Assembly: GCA_030268105.1 (NCBI GenBank)
Contig: BSDZ01000080.1
Coordinates: 3,163,501-3,227,500, forward strand
Direction of reading: 5' to 3'
Origin: Volvox africanus
Taxonomy: Eukaryota; Chlorophyta; Chlorophyceae; Chlamydomonadales; Volvocaceae
Length of the DNA stretch: 64,000 nucleotides
The translations under genes were made by a program, and so were the position numbers. The notes beneath the pieces were generated by a model that worked only from the letters and a program-made list of their open reading frames with translations, made no database searches and was not told the origin of the DNA. Positions 26,001-37,623 of this stretch are shown here, piece by piece (the stretch's first letter is position 1; each line of letters starts with the position of its first letter).

Positions 26001-29000
26001 CAGGATCAACGGGGGGCAGCGGTCGTTAGCACCGGCGCTTTCATTGCGCGGCCACAGCGGCCCGCGCTTGTGCGGCAGGGTGATCAGCACCGATTACCAC
26101 CATCACCATTGCTGCAGCAGGTCGCAGCAGCCTCTGGAAGTCCCATCTCCCGAAGCCTGGAATTGAGTCTCAAAAATGAAACGTTGCGCACAGCGGGTCA
26201 AGGCCGGGCCGACATCATTAGTGGCACAGGCAGTGCTGATGATCGGTCTTCAGTGGGAATCTTAGTACGCAATGTGAGTGTTCTAGACAACATTACGGCC
26301 TATCACGCTGCATCGGCGCAGCAACACAAAGTCTTGGCATCTGGTGAGGAAGGGAGTCTAGGCACAGGGGGCGGTTCAATGGCTCAGCAGCAGTCCACAT
26401 CCGACGGGGCTCAAGCACCTCGCACAGCGTCAATCACCGGGCCCAGTTCAGCATCGGAGTCGGCTGCCGGCGCATCCACCACAGCATTCGGCTCGGCCGC
26501 CAGGAACCCCCCGGTGCGCGGTGCGGATGGCACGGCTGCTGCTAAACTGCGTACGCAGACCGCCATTTTGGAACAGCAGAAACGCGACTCGGAGAGGATT
26601 ATCCAGCTAGTCAAGGAGCAGCTATCAGCGGCTCAGGAGCGCGGGGGCGGGGGCGAAGACGCTGCAGCGTCATCAGTGCTGGCATCCAAATCAGACACTG
26701 CTGCAACTGCTGCGGAGGGTACAGCTGCCACCGCAGCCGGCGGCGGTGATGGGGCTGGCGGCGATCGCGGCGTTGCAGTTGAATTGGTCTCATCATCGCC
26801 CTCAGGAGTAGGCAGGAGCTCTACGCAGGTTAGCGGTGCAGCCGTCGCGCACAGAACGGCAACAGGTTCAACTCAGAGCGCAGGTTTAGGGGCTGCCGGG
26901 CATGCATGGAGCAAGCAGGGCGTTATGGACGGCATTGTTGACACTATAGAAAGAAAGGCAAACGCTAAGGCAAGCGAGGAAGGGGTAGCTATGGGTGTTA
27001 GAACCTCAATCGTCAATGGAACGGGTCAGGCTTCTGGTGCAGATGCAGGCGCGGCCGGTCGGGTCCTGATGGCGCGGAGAGCCACAGCCGCTGTTGCCAG
27101 GATCGGCGGTGCGGGTCATGGCCGGTGGTCGGATATGGACCCCATAAGTGAGGCCAGTGCTCGCGGGGACTTACGGGGCAGGACAAGCGGGTCTGTAAAA
27201 GCACTAGACTCGGCCGAACATAAACTTGAGAGACCGAAGATGAGTGGGAAGGGAGCTCGGGGAACGGAGCTTAACCGTGGTGTAGGTGACAACGGGGCAC
27301 AGAACGCGGCGACTGAGGACGGGCCCGAGGGAGGTAGAGGGGAAGAGGAGTCGGTGACAGATAGCGTGGTGTGGAAGGCGCAGCAAGACGATGACTCAGC
27401 TTGGGATCAGGACCTTGAGGGGGATACGTCCGCGGACCAGCAATGGCTAGCGCAGCGAGATCTCCTGGCAGCGGCGGCTGTGGACATGGCTCAGGGAGCC
27501 TCGTTCGCCGAGAGGACCTCAGTGCTTGCGGAGGAGACGGCGCGGCGCGCGGCGGAGTCATCGGAGAAGGGTTTAGTGGAAGCCGCAGGGCTTGCAGCCG
27601 CCGCCGTAAAGACAGCAGCGGGGCAGGGTGGCGTCCTTATAGTGGGGCGCGATGATGCTGATGTGAGCGGACTGAACCGGCAAGAGCTGGTGTTGCGTCA
27701 CCCCTGCATCCACCAAGGTGAGGGAACCAGTAGCCGGCGGGTGCGAAGCAACTTGGCGCAATTTGATCGTACGAGGCTTCAACCCGGGGATATAGGACAC
27801 GAGCCACACATAGGCTTGGCCAATGGCGAGATATGGAGACAATACTTGGTTGTCAAATCATGTGCTAGTGTGATCAGTGGACATCACTCTTTTCGGGAAT
27901 TATGACCGTAAGTGTATTGGCAATCCGTGTTGGGGTTTATGTCACGAAGGGCTTCGCTGTGAAGCACTGGCGAGGTTGCCGGATCTTCCCATATCACATG
28001 GACCGTACTTCCTTCACTCTGTCCTTGGGGCCTGCCCCAGGTTTCATTAGGTCATATAAGCGCATCCAGCCCCACGGCGTGCTGCCTGAGGTGGCGGCCT
28101 TGCAGCTGGTTGGCAGTCCTGACTGGAAGGCCTGTCTCACGTTGGTGGCCCGAACCGTCAACGCATCCGCAAGCTGCAATGGGCGTCACTGTGTGTTGGG
28201 ATCGGCGCAGCCGGAGCTCAAGGTGAGGAGCAGGTGCTCTTGCGATCCCACATTGCCATCTTGCCATGGAATGCATGCGTTGGATCCTGTAGTGCTCATC
28301 TTTTTGCGCACCGAGAGCAAGGCGCAGCCAGAAGAACGGTAGACAAGAGAGACCATTGCCTTATTACGGCTATTATACCAAGAGATCAGCTGCCAGAAGT
28401 ATTTATTAAAAAACTTCCTGAAATAATATATAGTAACCCCCGAGTCCGGGGATAAGCTTATTTAGGGTTTCACCTTTAACCTTATTTAATCTTGTGAGCA
28501 TAAATTTAGGATTTATTTTAAGATAGATGAGGAATCTAAAATGCACGCCCAGCATGGTCATGATGCCCCGTGCGAGTGTAAACAGCTGGGCAGCAGGACG
28601 CTGGGGCCAGAGGCCACCCTAACAGCAAACATGGAAGGCCGTCCACCCTGGGTTTGTTTCTGCACCCCGGGTTCGACCTGAACCATTCTCATGCCACCAA
28701 CAGGGCCCATTCGTTGCGCTGGCGGGCTTCTACGTGGTGTGGACGTTCTTTGGCCTCCGAGGGGACGAGGGTCCAGAGGCGGTGCTTCAGGCCGCCCACG
28801 CACATTGCAGCAGGCCGTGGGGGGACGTGGAGGCGCGGATGGGGCACCACATCAACGTGGAAAAGTACTGTCTGTGGGGACCATACGTGGCACACCTCCT
28901 CACAGCGGGACTTGGCCTAGCGGCGGATGAGTTCACGATAGGTGGGTCGCAGCGTCACAGCCCCGAAATAGTGTGAAGACATTTATCATGATCCTGTCCT

Positions 29001-29519
29001 CCTCTCGACTTCGTCTCGTAACATACACTCCTGCCTTTGCTGGTGGTGTATGATATACATATGTCCGCAGGCACGGGAGACGTAGGATGGCCGATCGGCG
29101 CCGCGCTGGCGGAAGCACTACAGCTGCCCGGGATGGGTCCGCAGCTGCCTTTGCTACCTCGTCTAGCATTCGGTCTGCTCCCCACTGGATGGCTAAGCGG
29201 GAACGGGATTCGTAGTTATAAAACATCATCGGGCCTACACTGGGAACACCAACGAGAAAAGAGCCACGGGGGGGACCACGTAGAAGTGTGGCCTCTGGGA
29301 CTGGGGCGAAGTCTATTCCTGATGTGGGCAGCATTCCTCGTTCTGTTCCTAGCATGGTGCAGCTTCTATATGGCGGTGCGCTCATGGTTACGAAGCAACA
29401 GTATCGGTGTAGCAGCTTGGCGGGTTGCTAGCGGTGCCAGCAGCATCAGTGGACTGCTCTTGTCGCCAATCGGCGGGCGAGCACGTCAGTCTCCACAGCG
29501 CCGACCGTGGTTAGTATAG
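23071..29519 (+). CDS. Apyrase / GDA1-CD39 nucleoside diphosphatase, APY7-like, with huge low-complexity insertions
   Basis: CDS join(23071..23225, 23288..23394, 23699..23863, 24057..24135, 24272..24587, 25077..25541, 25869..27717, 28041..28222, 28704..28941, 29071..29519), 1334 residues, all phases consistent. Membrane segment near residues 14-31; apyrase conserved regions follow in order: ACR1 VIDCGSSGTR, ACR2 LLFATAGVRRMPPAKRQR, ACR3 IISGTDEGVYGWIAINYL, ACR4 SLDLGGSSLEV, ACR5 GDVGWPIGAALAE. Then a C-terminal membrane helix (SLFLMWAAFLVLFLAWCSFY). SSYNRVETLPGVDSFV, YGLNDAFDRSISLLL, VLRHPCIHQG and LVGSPDWKACLTLV match plant APY7-type Golgi enzymes. The enzyme should hydrolyse NDP/NTP in the secretory lumen. 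Two insertions break the catalytic half: about 120 His/Gln-rich residues (about 275-395) and about 600 Ala/Gly/Ser-rich residues (about 430-1033, one exon). The normal family size is 450-750. Confidence 0.85.
24681..24716. repeat. Short inverted telomere-like motif inside apyrase intron
   Basis: TAGGGTTTT followed by AAACCCCTAAACCCTAG, a small palindrome built from plant-type TTTAGGG-like units. Only about two units are present, so it may be chance. Confidence 0.3.
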
Positions 29520-29571
29520 GAACTGTTGTGAGCAGGGCATTTGGCATCACGAAGTGAGCAAGTAAGCACGC

Positions 29572-29576
29572 TGTAA
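29572..29576 (+). terminator. Candidate poly(A) signal TGTAA for apyrase gene
   Basis: TGTAA 53 nt after the apyrase stop codon, inside a region of imperfect AAGCACG repeats. Short distance; motif-only evidence. Confidence 0.25.
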
Positions 29577-30429
29577 GCACGTAAGTGAGCACGCTGCAGA
29601 CGGCAGGAGGTTTAAAGGAGAAATTTTAAATGCCCTACGCTGCCATCCTGCCAGAGGTCTAATTAAGGACGAGGTTCATGCGTCTTTCTGCATCCATACC
29701 ACAGGACTTACTGGACTTACAGGACGTACGCATTGAAGTTGTGGGCAGGCAGATCACGAACAAAATTCCCGAAATGAACACAGGAATCCTAAATCCCTAT
29801 CCCGGGAAACGAGCACCTATCTGTGGCGGGACAGCAGCTACACTGGTGGAGACAGTAGACATCGGCAAAGACAATTTCATGACGGCTCAACTTTCATTTA
29901 TAGATGTGCGAGAAGCAAGGATGAACCAGACCTTCTGATTGCACAATCGCCCTGACTTTCAAGCGCGTAATAGGATCAGGAGTGGATGAGCATAAATAAA
30001 AGGCTGTCATGACCCCGCCGACATATGCTCACCAACTTTTAAATAGTAATGCACCTGCCACACATACAGTTTCTCCGCTGCCGTGTTCCAGGGACTTCCC
30101 CAATCGGGCCCTGCCAATGACCAAATCCTCGACAGTTTAATTGCCAGCACCCGATATGCTTAGTAAAGCATCAATCCTGCCCTATACCGCGAGTGCTGGA
30201 CTGCAGCTAAAGCCCACAGCTGCTATGCTACACTCAAATCCACCATGAAGCGAATGCTCCAGTAGATACACACGTGTACATGCAGACTATGCATGCCAGG
30301 GTCCAACAGGGTCCCACGACTGCACGTCACAGCTTGGACTACCAAGCTCCATTCCACCTGCTGCCATTCCAAGCTCCATGTCACCGGCTGAATGGTGCAT
30401 GCCGTGCACAAGTGTATCATGTAATATTC
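29577..30429. other. Convergent intergenic region
   Basis: Region between the convergent apyrase and DCD-RING genes, expected to hold both 3' UTRs. Contains purine/pyrimidine mini-repeats around 30330-30375 (two imperfect AGCTCCATTCCACC-like units). No gene seen. Confidence 0.4.
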
Positions 30430-32727
30430 CTACGAAACTCGTATCTTTAATGTTTCCTTAGTTGAGACGGCTGTGCCACACCGACAGGTCGGGTACATCA
30501 CTTGGACTTGCTCAGGGTCGGCGCAGCACTCCTCGCAGGGTCCCATGTGGCCGCAAACTTTCAGAAACCAGCACCCGGTGCGCTGATTGCACAGTGGGCA
30601 GAGCAGGTACGCCTTGGATGCCGGCGGCTCTGCTGGCGCATCTGCAGATACATGCAATTGAGCCTCATCAAGCTTCGGCGGCGCCACCGGAAAGGCCCCT
30701 GTCGCCCAAGTTGGTACTGGCGCGCCAGACGCGGCTGAATTTGCAGTAGCCATCGTGCCCGGAGCCGCAAGCCCCGCTAGAGGTGCAATTGCGAAGCCAG
30801 CGACAGCAGAATGTATCGAGGGCATTCCTTGTGCTGGTCGAACCAGGGGCTGTGCCGTAGCGGCTACAACTGCGGGCACGGGTCGCACGGCCACCTGTGG
30901 AGCAACTGGTTGCGCAGCAGCAACGCCAGGTATCACCGATATCTGCGGTTGGCTGGTCCGCAACGCTGTCAGAAAAGTAGGCCGAAGAGCAGGCGGTGCC
31001 GGCTGAGGCCCCAACATTTGTGCAGGTGCTTGTATCACAGCTGTGCATCCTAGGCGGCTCGATGGGGTTGCCGTCGGTGTGATACAAGTAGGCGCAGCTC
31101 CTGTTTCCGGCTTTGGGGCAGCAGCAATAACGGGTACAAGCTGAGATGTCCGTTGCGCTGCGGATGGTTGTGTAATCTGAAAAGGGGCGTTGCTTCCGGT
31201 TGCATCCGCCGTGGTAGCAGCCGGAGCAGCCTTCACCACACACACAGGAGCAGCCGCCACCGGTGGCAGCGGAGCAGCCAACGGCGGATGAAGAGCTCCC
31301 TGCGCCATACCAGGAGCTGGACCCGTCGACGGACGAGCTGCCGCATGTGCTGTGCGCAGCTGCATCAGCATCAGAATTGCAGGCGGCATGTACGCAGGTG
31401 GCGGTCGCACTACTCCGGCAGGACGTGACGGTGGAACTGAATGAACAGGGATGGATAGGGTTGAACTTGGAGGTTGCTGCGGAGATAAGGCGCCAGCGAC
31501 CGTGCTAATTGCGGCCGGCGTCGTACCAGCCGCGACGTAGATAGCAGTGTCACGACTAGCATCGGTGACCACAGGCGACACTGCTGCATTCGCAAGCGTG
31601 TTCTCGAAGTCATCTTGTGCATCAAAGGCGCCGATCACGATGGTTGGAGCCGTTGCGGGCACTTCGGGTTCAGGTGCAGGCGGAGCTGCCGCCGCAACCG
31701 GGGATGGCTGGTCGACTGGATTTGAAAACCCGTTCGCCTCGGGATCGTAATTAGACATCTTTTGGTCAGGTGGCAAATCTGAAGCCTTGTCCACACCCCT
31801 GTTGCACCCGGAGGTCTTCAAGGCAGTACTGAACTCAACGCCCATATCTCGCTCAGCTTGTGCTGCCGATGGAGATATGGGTACACGCGCTCCTATAGCT
31901 GGTATCACCAGGTTGGCAGTCGGCGCAGCAGCCAAACACACATCATCCTGAATCAGCTCGGACGCTAACATTACAGTTGCAGGTGCAGGTGCAGCACAAG
32001 CCGCCAGATCCGACGGCGGCTCTGGAGAGGCCTCGCCTGAAGGTGATGGCGAACCCGGTGGAGCAGGCCCAGCTGCATTAAACGCCAGCGAAGCCGCACC
32101 CCTAGCAACTGGAGCGGAAGGGCATGATGGTGATATCGCTGTCATTCCAGTAGACGACGCGACAAGCGCTTCCACCGTTTCCATAGCAGGAGCAGTTTTT
32201 ACAGGTGCCTCTATTGTTGTCAACCCCGCAGCAGGCACATCCCGTGCCAGCAATGTTGAAGTTACTGTAGCAGCCGTGTTGAAACCACCAGCCGCTGGCA
32301 GTAAACACAACGCATCTAATGGACATGCCAAACATACACCTGCTGCGGGTACCACTGCCGCTGCCGGAGGCACTGCTGCGGGAAGCCCACCTGATGGCAT
32401 CACAAATGAACTCGGCGATGTTGCATGTTCGGACAACACCCGGAGGACTCGGCGGGCAGCTTCACCACGTGCACTGGTGGACGTGTCAGTGGGCGGTAAG
32501 TTTGGGAAAATAGCACCAGCGGCTGATGCATGGAACGCTTTTCTGTTCATTCCTGGCAGACGTTGCACAACTTGCCAGAGGATGAATGTGTTGCTACCTT
32601 CTTTGACGGTTTCTAGGGCCTTCCATACCCCCAGCAACTCATCGCGGTCCACATCGAACAAAAGGAGAGCCGTCTGATGTGCCTTCATGATCTCCTCCGG
32701 CGCGGAGAAGTGCACTATGCTTAACAT
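30430..32727 (-). CDS. DCD-like domain + IAP/MDM2-type RING protein, copy A
   Basis: Single open exon of 765 residues from the ATG at 32727. Residues 1-90 resemble the plant DCD (Development and Cell Death) domain: TALLLFDVDRDELLGVWKAL matches its LFLF...GxxxA core, followed by LWQVVQRLPGMNRKAFHAS. A long Ala/Pro/Val-rich linker follows. The last about 60 residues form a RING: C-x2-C-x11-C-x-H-x3-C-x2-C, then YPTCRCG and the tail KETLKIRVS, as in C-terminal IAP/MDM2 RINGs. This suggests an E3 ubiquitin ligase with a stress- or death-related reader domain (inference). The frame stays open upstream to an acceptor at 32740 (ttgcag|GTATGATAC), in the same place relative to the domain as in copy B. 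An upstream exon carrying the DCD start is therefore possible, and the true N-terminus is uncertain. Confidence 0.65.
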   Translation of the reverse strand: MLSIVHFSAPEEIMKAHQTALLLFDVDRDELLGVWKALETVKEGSNTFILWQVVQRLPGMNRKAFHASAAGAIFPNLPPTDTSTSARGEAARRVLRVLSEHATSPSSFVMPSGGLPAAVPPAAAVVPAAGVCLACPLDALCLLPAAGGFNTAATVTSTLLARDVPAAGLTTIEAPVKTAPAMETVEALVASSTGMTAISPSCPSAPVARGAASLAFNAAGPAPPGSPSPSGEASPEPPSDLAACAAPAPATVMLASELIQDDVCLAAAPTANLVIPAIGARVPISPSAAQAERDMGVEFSTALKTSGCNRGVDKASDLPPDQKMSNYDPEANGFSNPVDQPSPVAAAAPPAPEPEVPATAPTIVIGAFDAQDDFENTLANAAVSPVVTDASRDTAIYVAAGTTPAAISTVAGALSPQQPPSSTLSIPVHSVPPSRPAGVVRPPPAYMPPAILMLMQLRTAHAAARPSTGPAPGMAQGALHPPLAAPLPPVAAAPVCVVKAAPAATTADATGSNAPFQITQPSAAQRTSQLVPVIAAAPKPETGAAPTCITPTATPSSRLGCTAVIQAPAQMLGPQPAPPALRPTFLTALRTSQPQISVIPGVAAAQPVAPQVAVRPVPAVVAATAQPLVRPAQGMPSIHSAVAGFAIAPLAGLAAPGTMATANSAASGAPVPTWATGAFPVAPPKLDEAQLHVSADAPAEPPASKAYLLCPLCNQRTGCWFLKVCGHMGPCEECCADPEQVQVMYPTCRCGTAVSTKETLKIRVS

Positions 32728-33198
32728 GATTGTATCATACCTGCAATCCACGTGGGCCGTGGTGACGTTATTGCAGGAGGTGGGTTGGTGGCTGCAGGCC
32801 GTGCACGACCCAGGCGCACAGCTAGTGAAGCCATGATAACCCGCAACCACGGACTGGGTATAAGCTCTGCCGCAATTGGTAACCATACGTGAGACCCGTG
32901 AAGAAACACACATACATAGAAGTTACGACCGAAAAGAACATAATCAGCGCGTGCCCATGTGTACGTGGCGGTGGTGTGGGTAAGAAGCGGCACCCATAAC
33001 CAGCCGCAGAAACATGCTTGAATGCTGGCCTACAGCGTCGTATTAAGGTACCAGGGCTTCTATCCGTTTCACAATTCTTCTAGCATTTGATGACAACAAA
33101 TGGTCAGGCCATCTGCTGCTCTCTGCTCCTTAACATGGACACCGCGACACTACAGCCGCAAAAAGGTCACCCCAGCGCAATCCCGTACTCGCACAAAC

Positions 33199-33480
33199 TT
33201 ACTTTTGGTACTTTTGACGTGTGTCGGCACTGCAAAGGGTGAGTCGAACGTAATCGAAATCCCGCCAAAAGGCCAAAGGATTGTACGGCTTACATCGACC
33301 ATAAGCAGCTAATGCCATGGAACGGGCAAATGGAGCTCCAGCCGAAATAAGTCGCTTTAGCATTGTCCTGGTGGCGTCCTTGGCCGCATCTTCGAGTGTG
33401 CCTTTGCCCTTGCCGCCATCCTCCAGTTTGCCGGTTCTGTCTTCGGCGCCTTGTCCGAAAGTGAGTTGCTCCTTAGCCAT
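33199..33480 (-). CDS. Possible small gene or first exon, unknown
   Basis: An ATG at 33480 opens a 93-codon frame beginning MAKEQLTFGQGAEDRTGKLE, rich in Lys/Glu/Gly. A TATA-like run (gatatataag on the minus strand) lies within 20 nt upstream. Third positions in the first 65 codons look coding; the rest looks random, so a splice may follow. No family recognised; it could be chance. Confidence 0.25.
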   Translation of the reverse strand: MAKEQLTFGQGAEDRTGKLEDGGKGKGTLEDAAKDATRTMLKRLISAGAPFARSMALAAYGRCKPYNPLAFWRDFDYVRLTLCSADTRQKYQK

Positions 33481-34789
33481 CGTGGCTTATATATCGTTGA
33501 CTCTATGCTTATGCCTTCGGCGCCAGGGCCGCTACCTCCTGGATGTCCACCGCACGCCCACCGTGCAAATAAGGCAAAGCACTGGGCCCACTATGGGAAG
33601 CTTCCGTTGAAGGTGATCTGTACTCACTAACTTGGTCGTGCTGGTAAACTCGAGGTCACCTTGCCTGTCAGTCCCGACTTGAACTGGTTCTTGCGAATTG
33701 TCGCCTATTCAACAACATTCTGTAAGATGAAATTACTGTCGATCGTAATTGCAGTTTAAAAGTCGAACAAATTGGATGTTCGATTGGACAAGGGGTAGCA
33801 GCAGTCACCAAAGTGTGTAAATGCGCACACAGGCTTTCCACTGGCGCCTGAAATCGAAAGACCCGACCTGAATTTCGGTCCACGTGTTACTTAGATACTG
33901 AGTCCGCTGCTTCCTTCCGTCCTATGTTGAAAAGTATCATAGACAACCTGGAGCTAAATATCGCAGTGCGTATTCCCTAGCAGATAATATTTTCCGCGAA
34001 ATACGTTTCTTAAAACGTAATGTGATCCGGAAAAGAGCTCCATGAAATTCAGGCACCAGGCATGTACTGTACCTGGCCTATCTAGAAGACTCATCGGTGT
34101 AATGCATCCTTCTTGTACATGGCTTTGTCAAAGAACGGCGTCTGCACCAATTAAAACACCGTTCCAGAGATTCTCGAAATCTTAACAGCTTGGATTATGT
34201 ACGGCAATGGTCTTTGCATTCTATACACGGTGCAGAAGAGTTTTAACATAACTAGCTATTTAAATAAGTAATGTTGCGGACACCGTTTAGTTTTGGCCAC
34301 ATTTTCTCTTTCAGTGAGAGCAACTCAAAATGCCAAGAGAGGACCGAAAACGGCCAAGTTTAGCCTGTTGCATTGTGCAGCTGACCTTTACCCAATGCAA
34401 GCCCTAAAGTTTCCTAAGGTCTTTCTAGATGTAATCATTCAATATCAAGAAACGGCTTGGGTTCGTAACGACCTTGAGCGCCCTAATTCCGGAGAGCCAG
34501 AGCAGATGTGTGCCCCTAATCCGGGCCTATTCTTGATAATCTCTGGCATGTCTACAGCTACCACGGGTTAAGCCCTAATTCATCAACCCAAAGATAATCC
34601 CAGTGTAAATACCCGCTTAGGGATCGGTGTCCGAACATACATGTCCTGTAAATCGCGCACGGTTCCACCCTCAATTAATTATCTGGAAAAGTCAATTTGC
34701 ATTAAGATTTCATCGTTGACAGCACTATCGAGACCGTTATCATGCCGTAATCTGCCTCGTCATTCCTCAATGTTTTGGTCTTAGGATTG
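33481..34789. other. Intergenic region
   Basis: About 1.3 kb of AT-rich sequence without phase-consistent exons, repeats or recognisable elements. Confidence 0.4.
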
Positions 34790-35288
34790 ATGCGTACACC
34801 TCCTAGTTGCATTATCGAACGCACCCGTTTCCAGGAAACTCTTGGCCGCGTGCTTCCATGGAAAAGAAGCGGCGAGTCCGCAGCGGAGCATGAAAGGAGG
34901 ATTATTACTTGTATCCTGCGGACTGCGGGTGAAAGGCGGGGCCCACATTTTCAGATAGCACAGGTATCGTCGCGTCCGGCGCCGCAACCAGGAGCGGCAC
35001 TTCGGCGACTAGCGCAGAAACCACCGTCGTCCGTCGCGAAGACCCTCACAGCTGCAGCATCAGTAGTGGTAACCACGCGGAAATATGGCTTAATAACCAA
35101 GTTAAGCGACAGGCCATAACTAACAAGGCGTCTGCTATGGCCGACAAGCAATCGACGCCGTTAAATTGGGTTACTTGCCACAGATGCAGCCGCCGGCGCC
35201 GTCACCGGAGCAGCAGCAGTCCATACCTGATATCTTTCGGTCGTTGCAGCTTACGCGGGAGCTGGTCTTTCGCCCAGCTGCCTACTAA
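34790..35288 (+). CDS. Possible small two-exon gene, unknown
   Basis: Candidate CDS join(34790..35068, 35184..35288), 127 residues, phase 0 junction (GTAGTG|GTAACC ... ttgccacag|ATG). The product is basic and Ala/Pro/Gln-rich, ending IFRSLQLTRELVFRPAAY. A further open stretch at 35628-35837 (+) starts at an acceptor (gtcggcacag), encodes a hydrophobic alanine-rich helix (ARLAAVAAAAGAVVTVAVAA) and ends in a stop. It may be an alternative last exon. No homology recognised; confidence is low. Confidence 0.3.
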
Positions 35289-35837
35289 TTGCGCTGTTGC
35301 TTGTCGCACTCCCCTGTTCCCTCCGCCAGCGCCGGCAGGTGCGACGTGCAGCGGGCAGCGGGCTGGCTACCTCCAGAGTTCCTATACGGGTCAGCCTTCA
35401 TGCTGCAGATAAGGAGCTAGTGGCGGTACACGTTCTCGGGCGAGTGAGGTAGGGAGTGGGAGTGTGGGAGTGTTGGATTACGGTAGCGGCAGCCTGCTGA
35501 CAGTAGCCAAGTTGTGAATGGGAGTTCGTATCTAGAGTGAGTTTGAGTAAGCAAGTTGCGTAAGCCAAGCCTGGGTGCCGGGTTAATCACATGTTGAACG
35601 ACCTCACTTGCCCATGGGTCGGCACAGGCGCCTGCTCCTGTCCGTCGCCGCCGCGGTGTGTTATCCAAATTGGTGCAGCATTGCGAAGCGCAGCTGGCAT
35701 CCAGTCTAATCGGGGGAGTAGCCCGGCTAGCTGCTGTCGCAGCAGCTGCTGGGGCGGTTGTGACAGTGGCTGTAGCTGCTGCCGGCGGAGTGCCCCTAGG
35801 GAGTTCTGCTGCCGGTACAGATCCGACTAGACGCTGA

Positions 35838-36382
35838 GAGCTTCTTATGGTGGCGTTCACGGGCGTTTGCAGCGCCTGTGGGCCAATCTAATGTCGGTTA
35901 GTCATCGACTTGGATCTTTGTCAGTGCTGGATGATTTGGTTGTTAAACAAGGGCCATGAATCTGTCGGATTGGGATGAAGCAATTGCATCTTGCTATGTT
36001 TACATGTGTCTTGATGTATTTATATGTCAACAGCTTGGGTAGTAAGCTGTTGGCATTATCCTTACGTACACTTCCAACACCTCACACTCCTTAATTTCAG
36101 TTTCACAATGTGTATAGCAGTTTTACATAAGGTCCATTTTGTAATACTTGTACGCTAGTCTCCACAAATGCTCAAGTCTCCACATATCTTCATCATCATA
36201 TGCATGTATAGCAACCATGAGTTCCAAGCCAGCAGCTTGCTAACCTTCAATGGCCTCATGCTTCAAGACACGCATTATCCCAAGATTCCAAATAATGGAA
36301 TTATAGCCAGACGTTAACCATAGCAACTCCTAAAATGCTAGCAATATTTAAATTGCCACTGCAACTGTCTTTTTCACCAACC
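35838..36382. other. Intergenic region
   Basis: AT-rich, no gene recognised. Several TTACA/TGTAA-like motifs occur (for example around 36121) but cannot be tied to a gene. Confidence 0.35.
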
Positions 36383-36417
36383 GCCCAGCCCAGCCCAGCC
36401 CAGCCCAGCCCAGCCCA
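36383..36417. repeat. Microsatellite (GCCCA)n
   Basis: About seven perfect tandem copies of a 5-bp unit (GCCCA/CAGCC) at the 3' border of a decayed minus-strand coding remnant. Confidence 0.9.
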
Positions 36418-36469
36418 TATATTACTTGATCAACCCAACCAGGACAGGAAACCAGTTCCCATGAGTCAT

Positions 36470-37081
36470 TGCAAGCCCGGCAACCACCGTGGCAGAAGCC
36501 ACCAGCTGGAACAGCAGAGACTTTAACCTGAGGTCCATGTTGGATTGCACCTCCATCTTGACCTTGGAGTCTTACCATCACTATACAACCTTAATCCCTC
36601 GGGAAGGCAGAGACCATTCCAGATTTTGAACAGTGAAGAGTTTGAACTCTAGGAATGGATATACATACCTTCATACCAGCTTCCCCGGTAAGTGCTCTGG
36701 AACAGAAACTGGACACACAACAGGACCCGAAGCGATGTCAGGATGTCCACCACTCCAGTCGAAGATGTGGCCTGGTCTAGCAGATACTGGCACAAGTGGC
36801 CATATTTCCCCCCCCCCCATCAGCACAGCTGACACCTCATAACCGCCGACCATCTGGAGGCGAGTATACCCCTTACTGACCCAAGGGCACTCACACGGGT
36901 TCCCGGTCCTAGTGACTGGCTTGAAAAGGCCAACTTGACCAGCCTGAGAAAACCACTCACCCAAAGCCGAGAGCACACCCTTCACAGCCTTTTTCATATA
37001 TGGTATCAACCATAAACGATGCCGACTAGGTATTGGCAGATGTTTCATTGATGACTCTGCCAGCACCTTATGAGAAATCAA
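36470..37081 (-). pseudogene. Decayed coding remnant, origin unknown
   Basis: The minus strand reads as convincing protein for 136 codons (37081-36671; for example MKKAVKGVLSALGEWFSQAG and GHIFDWSGGHPDIASGPVVC). After a stop and a frame change, further coding-like stretches follow (FLEFKLFTVQNLEWSLPSRG, then MDLRLKSLLFQLVASATVVA). Stops and frame changes without splice sites suggest a broken gene or transposon-derived reading frame. I do not recognise the family. Confidence 0.4.
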
Positions 37082-37481
37082 AGATTTTTGTTTTCAGGGG
37101 AGTATGGTCGCAAGGCTGAAACGTAATGGAATTGACGCAAGGGCACCACCAGGCGTGGAGCCTGCGGCTTACTTTGACTCAACAGGGGGAAACTTACCAG
37201 GTCCAGACACGGGAAGGATTGACAGATTGAGAGCTCTTTCTTGATTCTGTTGGTGATGGTGCATGGCTGTTCTTAGTTGGTGGGTTGGATTGTCAGGTTG
37301 ATTCCGGTAACGAACGAGACCTCAGCCTGCTAAATAGTACGCATCGCATCTGCGGTGTGCTGACTTCTTAGAGGGAACTATTGGCATTCAGCCAATTATA
37401 GTATGAGACGATAACAGGTCTGTGATGCCCTTAGATGTTCTGGGCCACAGTTTTTTTTATGAAAAAAACATAAATAAAGCA

Positions 37482-37591
37482 ATGCTACACTGACCAACAA
37501 GCCTATCCTTGGCCGAGAGGCCCGGGTAATCTTGGAAACCGCGTCGTGATGGGGATAGATTATTGCAATTATTAGTCTTCAACGAGGAATG

Positions 37592-37623
<32 letters not shown>

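Noticed and set aside
34790..35080. Intron between 34928 and 34955 joining two frames
   Set aside because: The phase fits but the intron would be only 26 bp, below a workable size.
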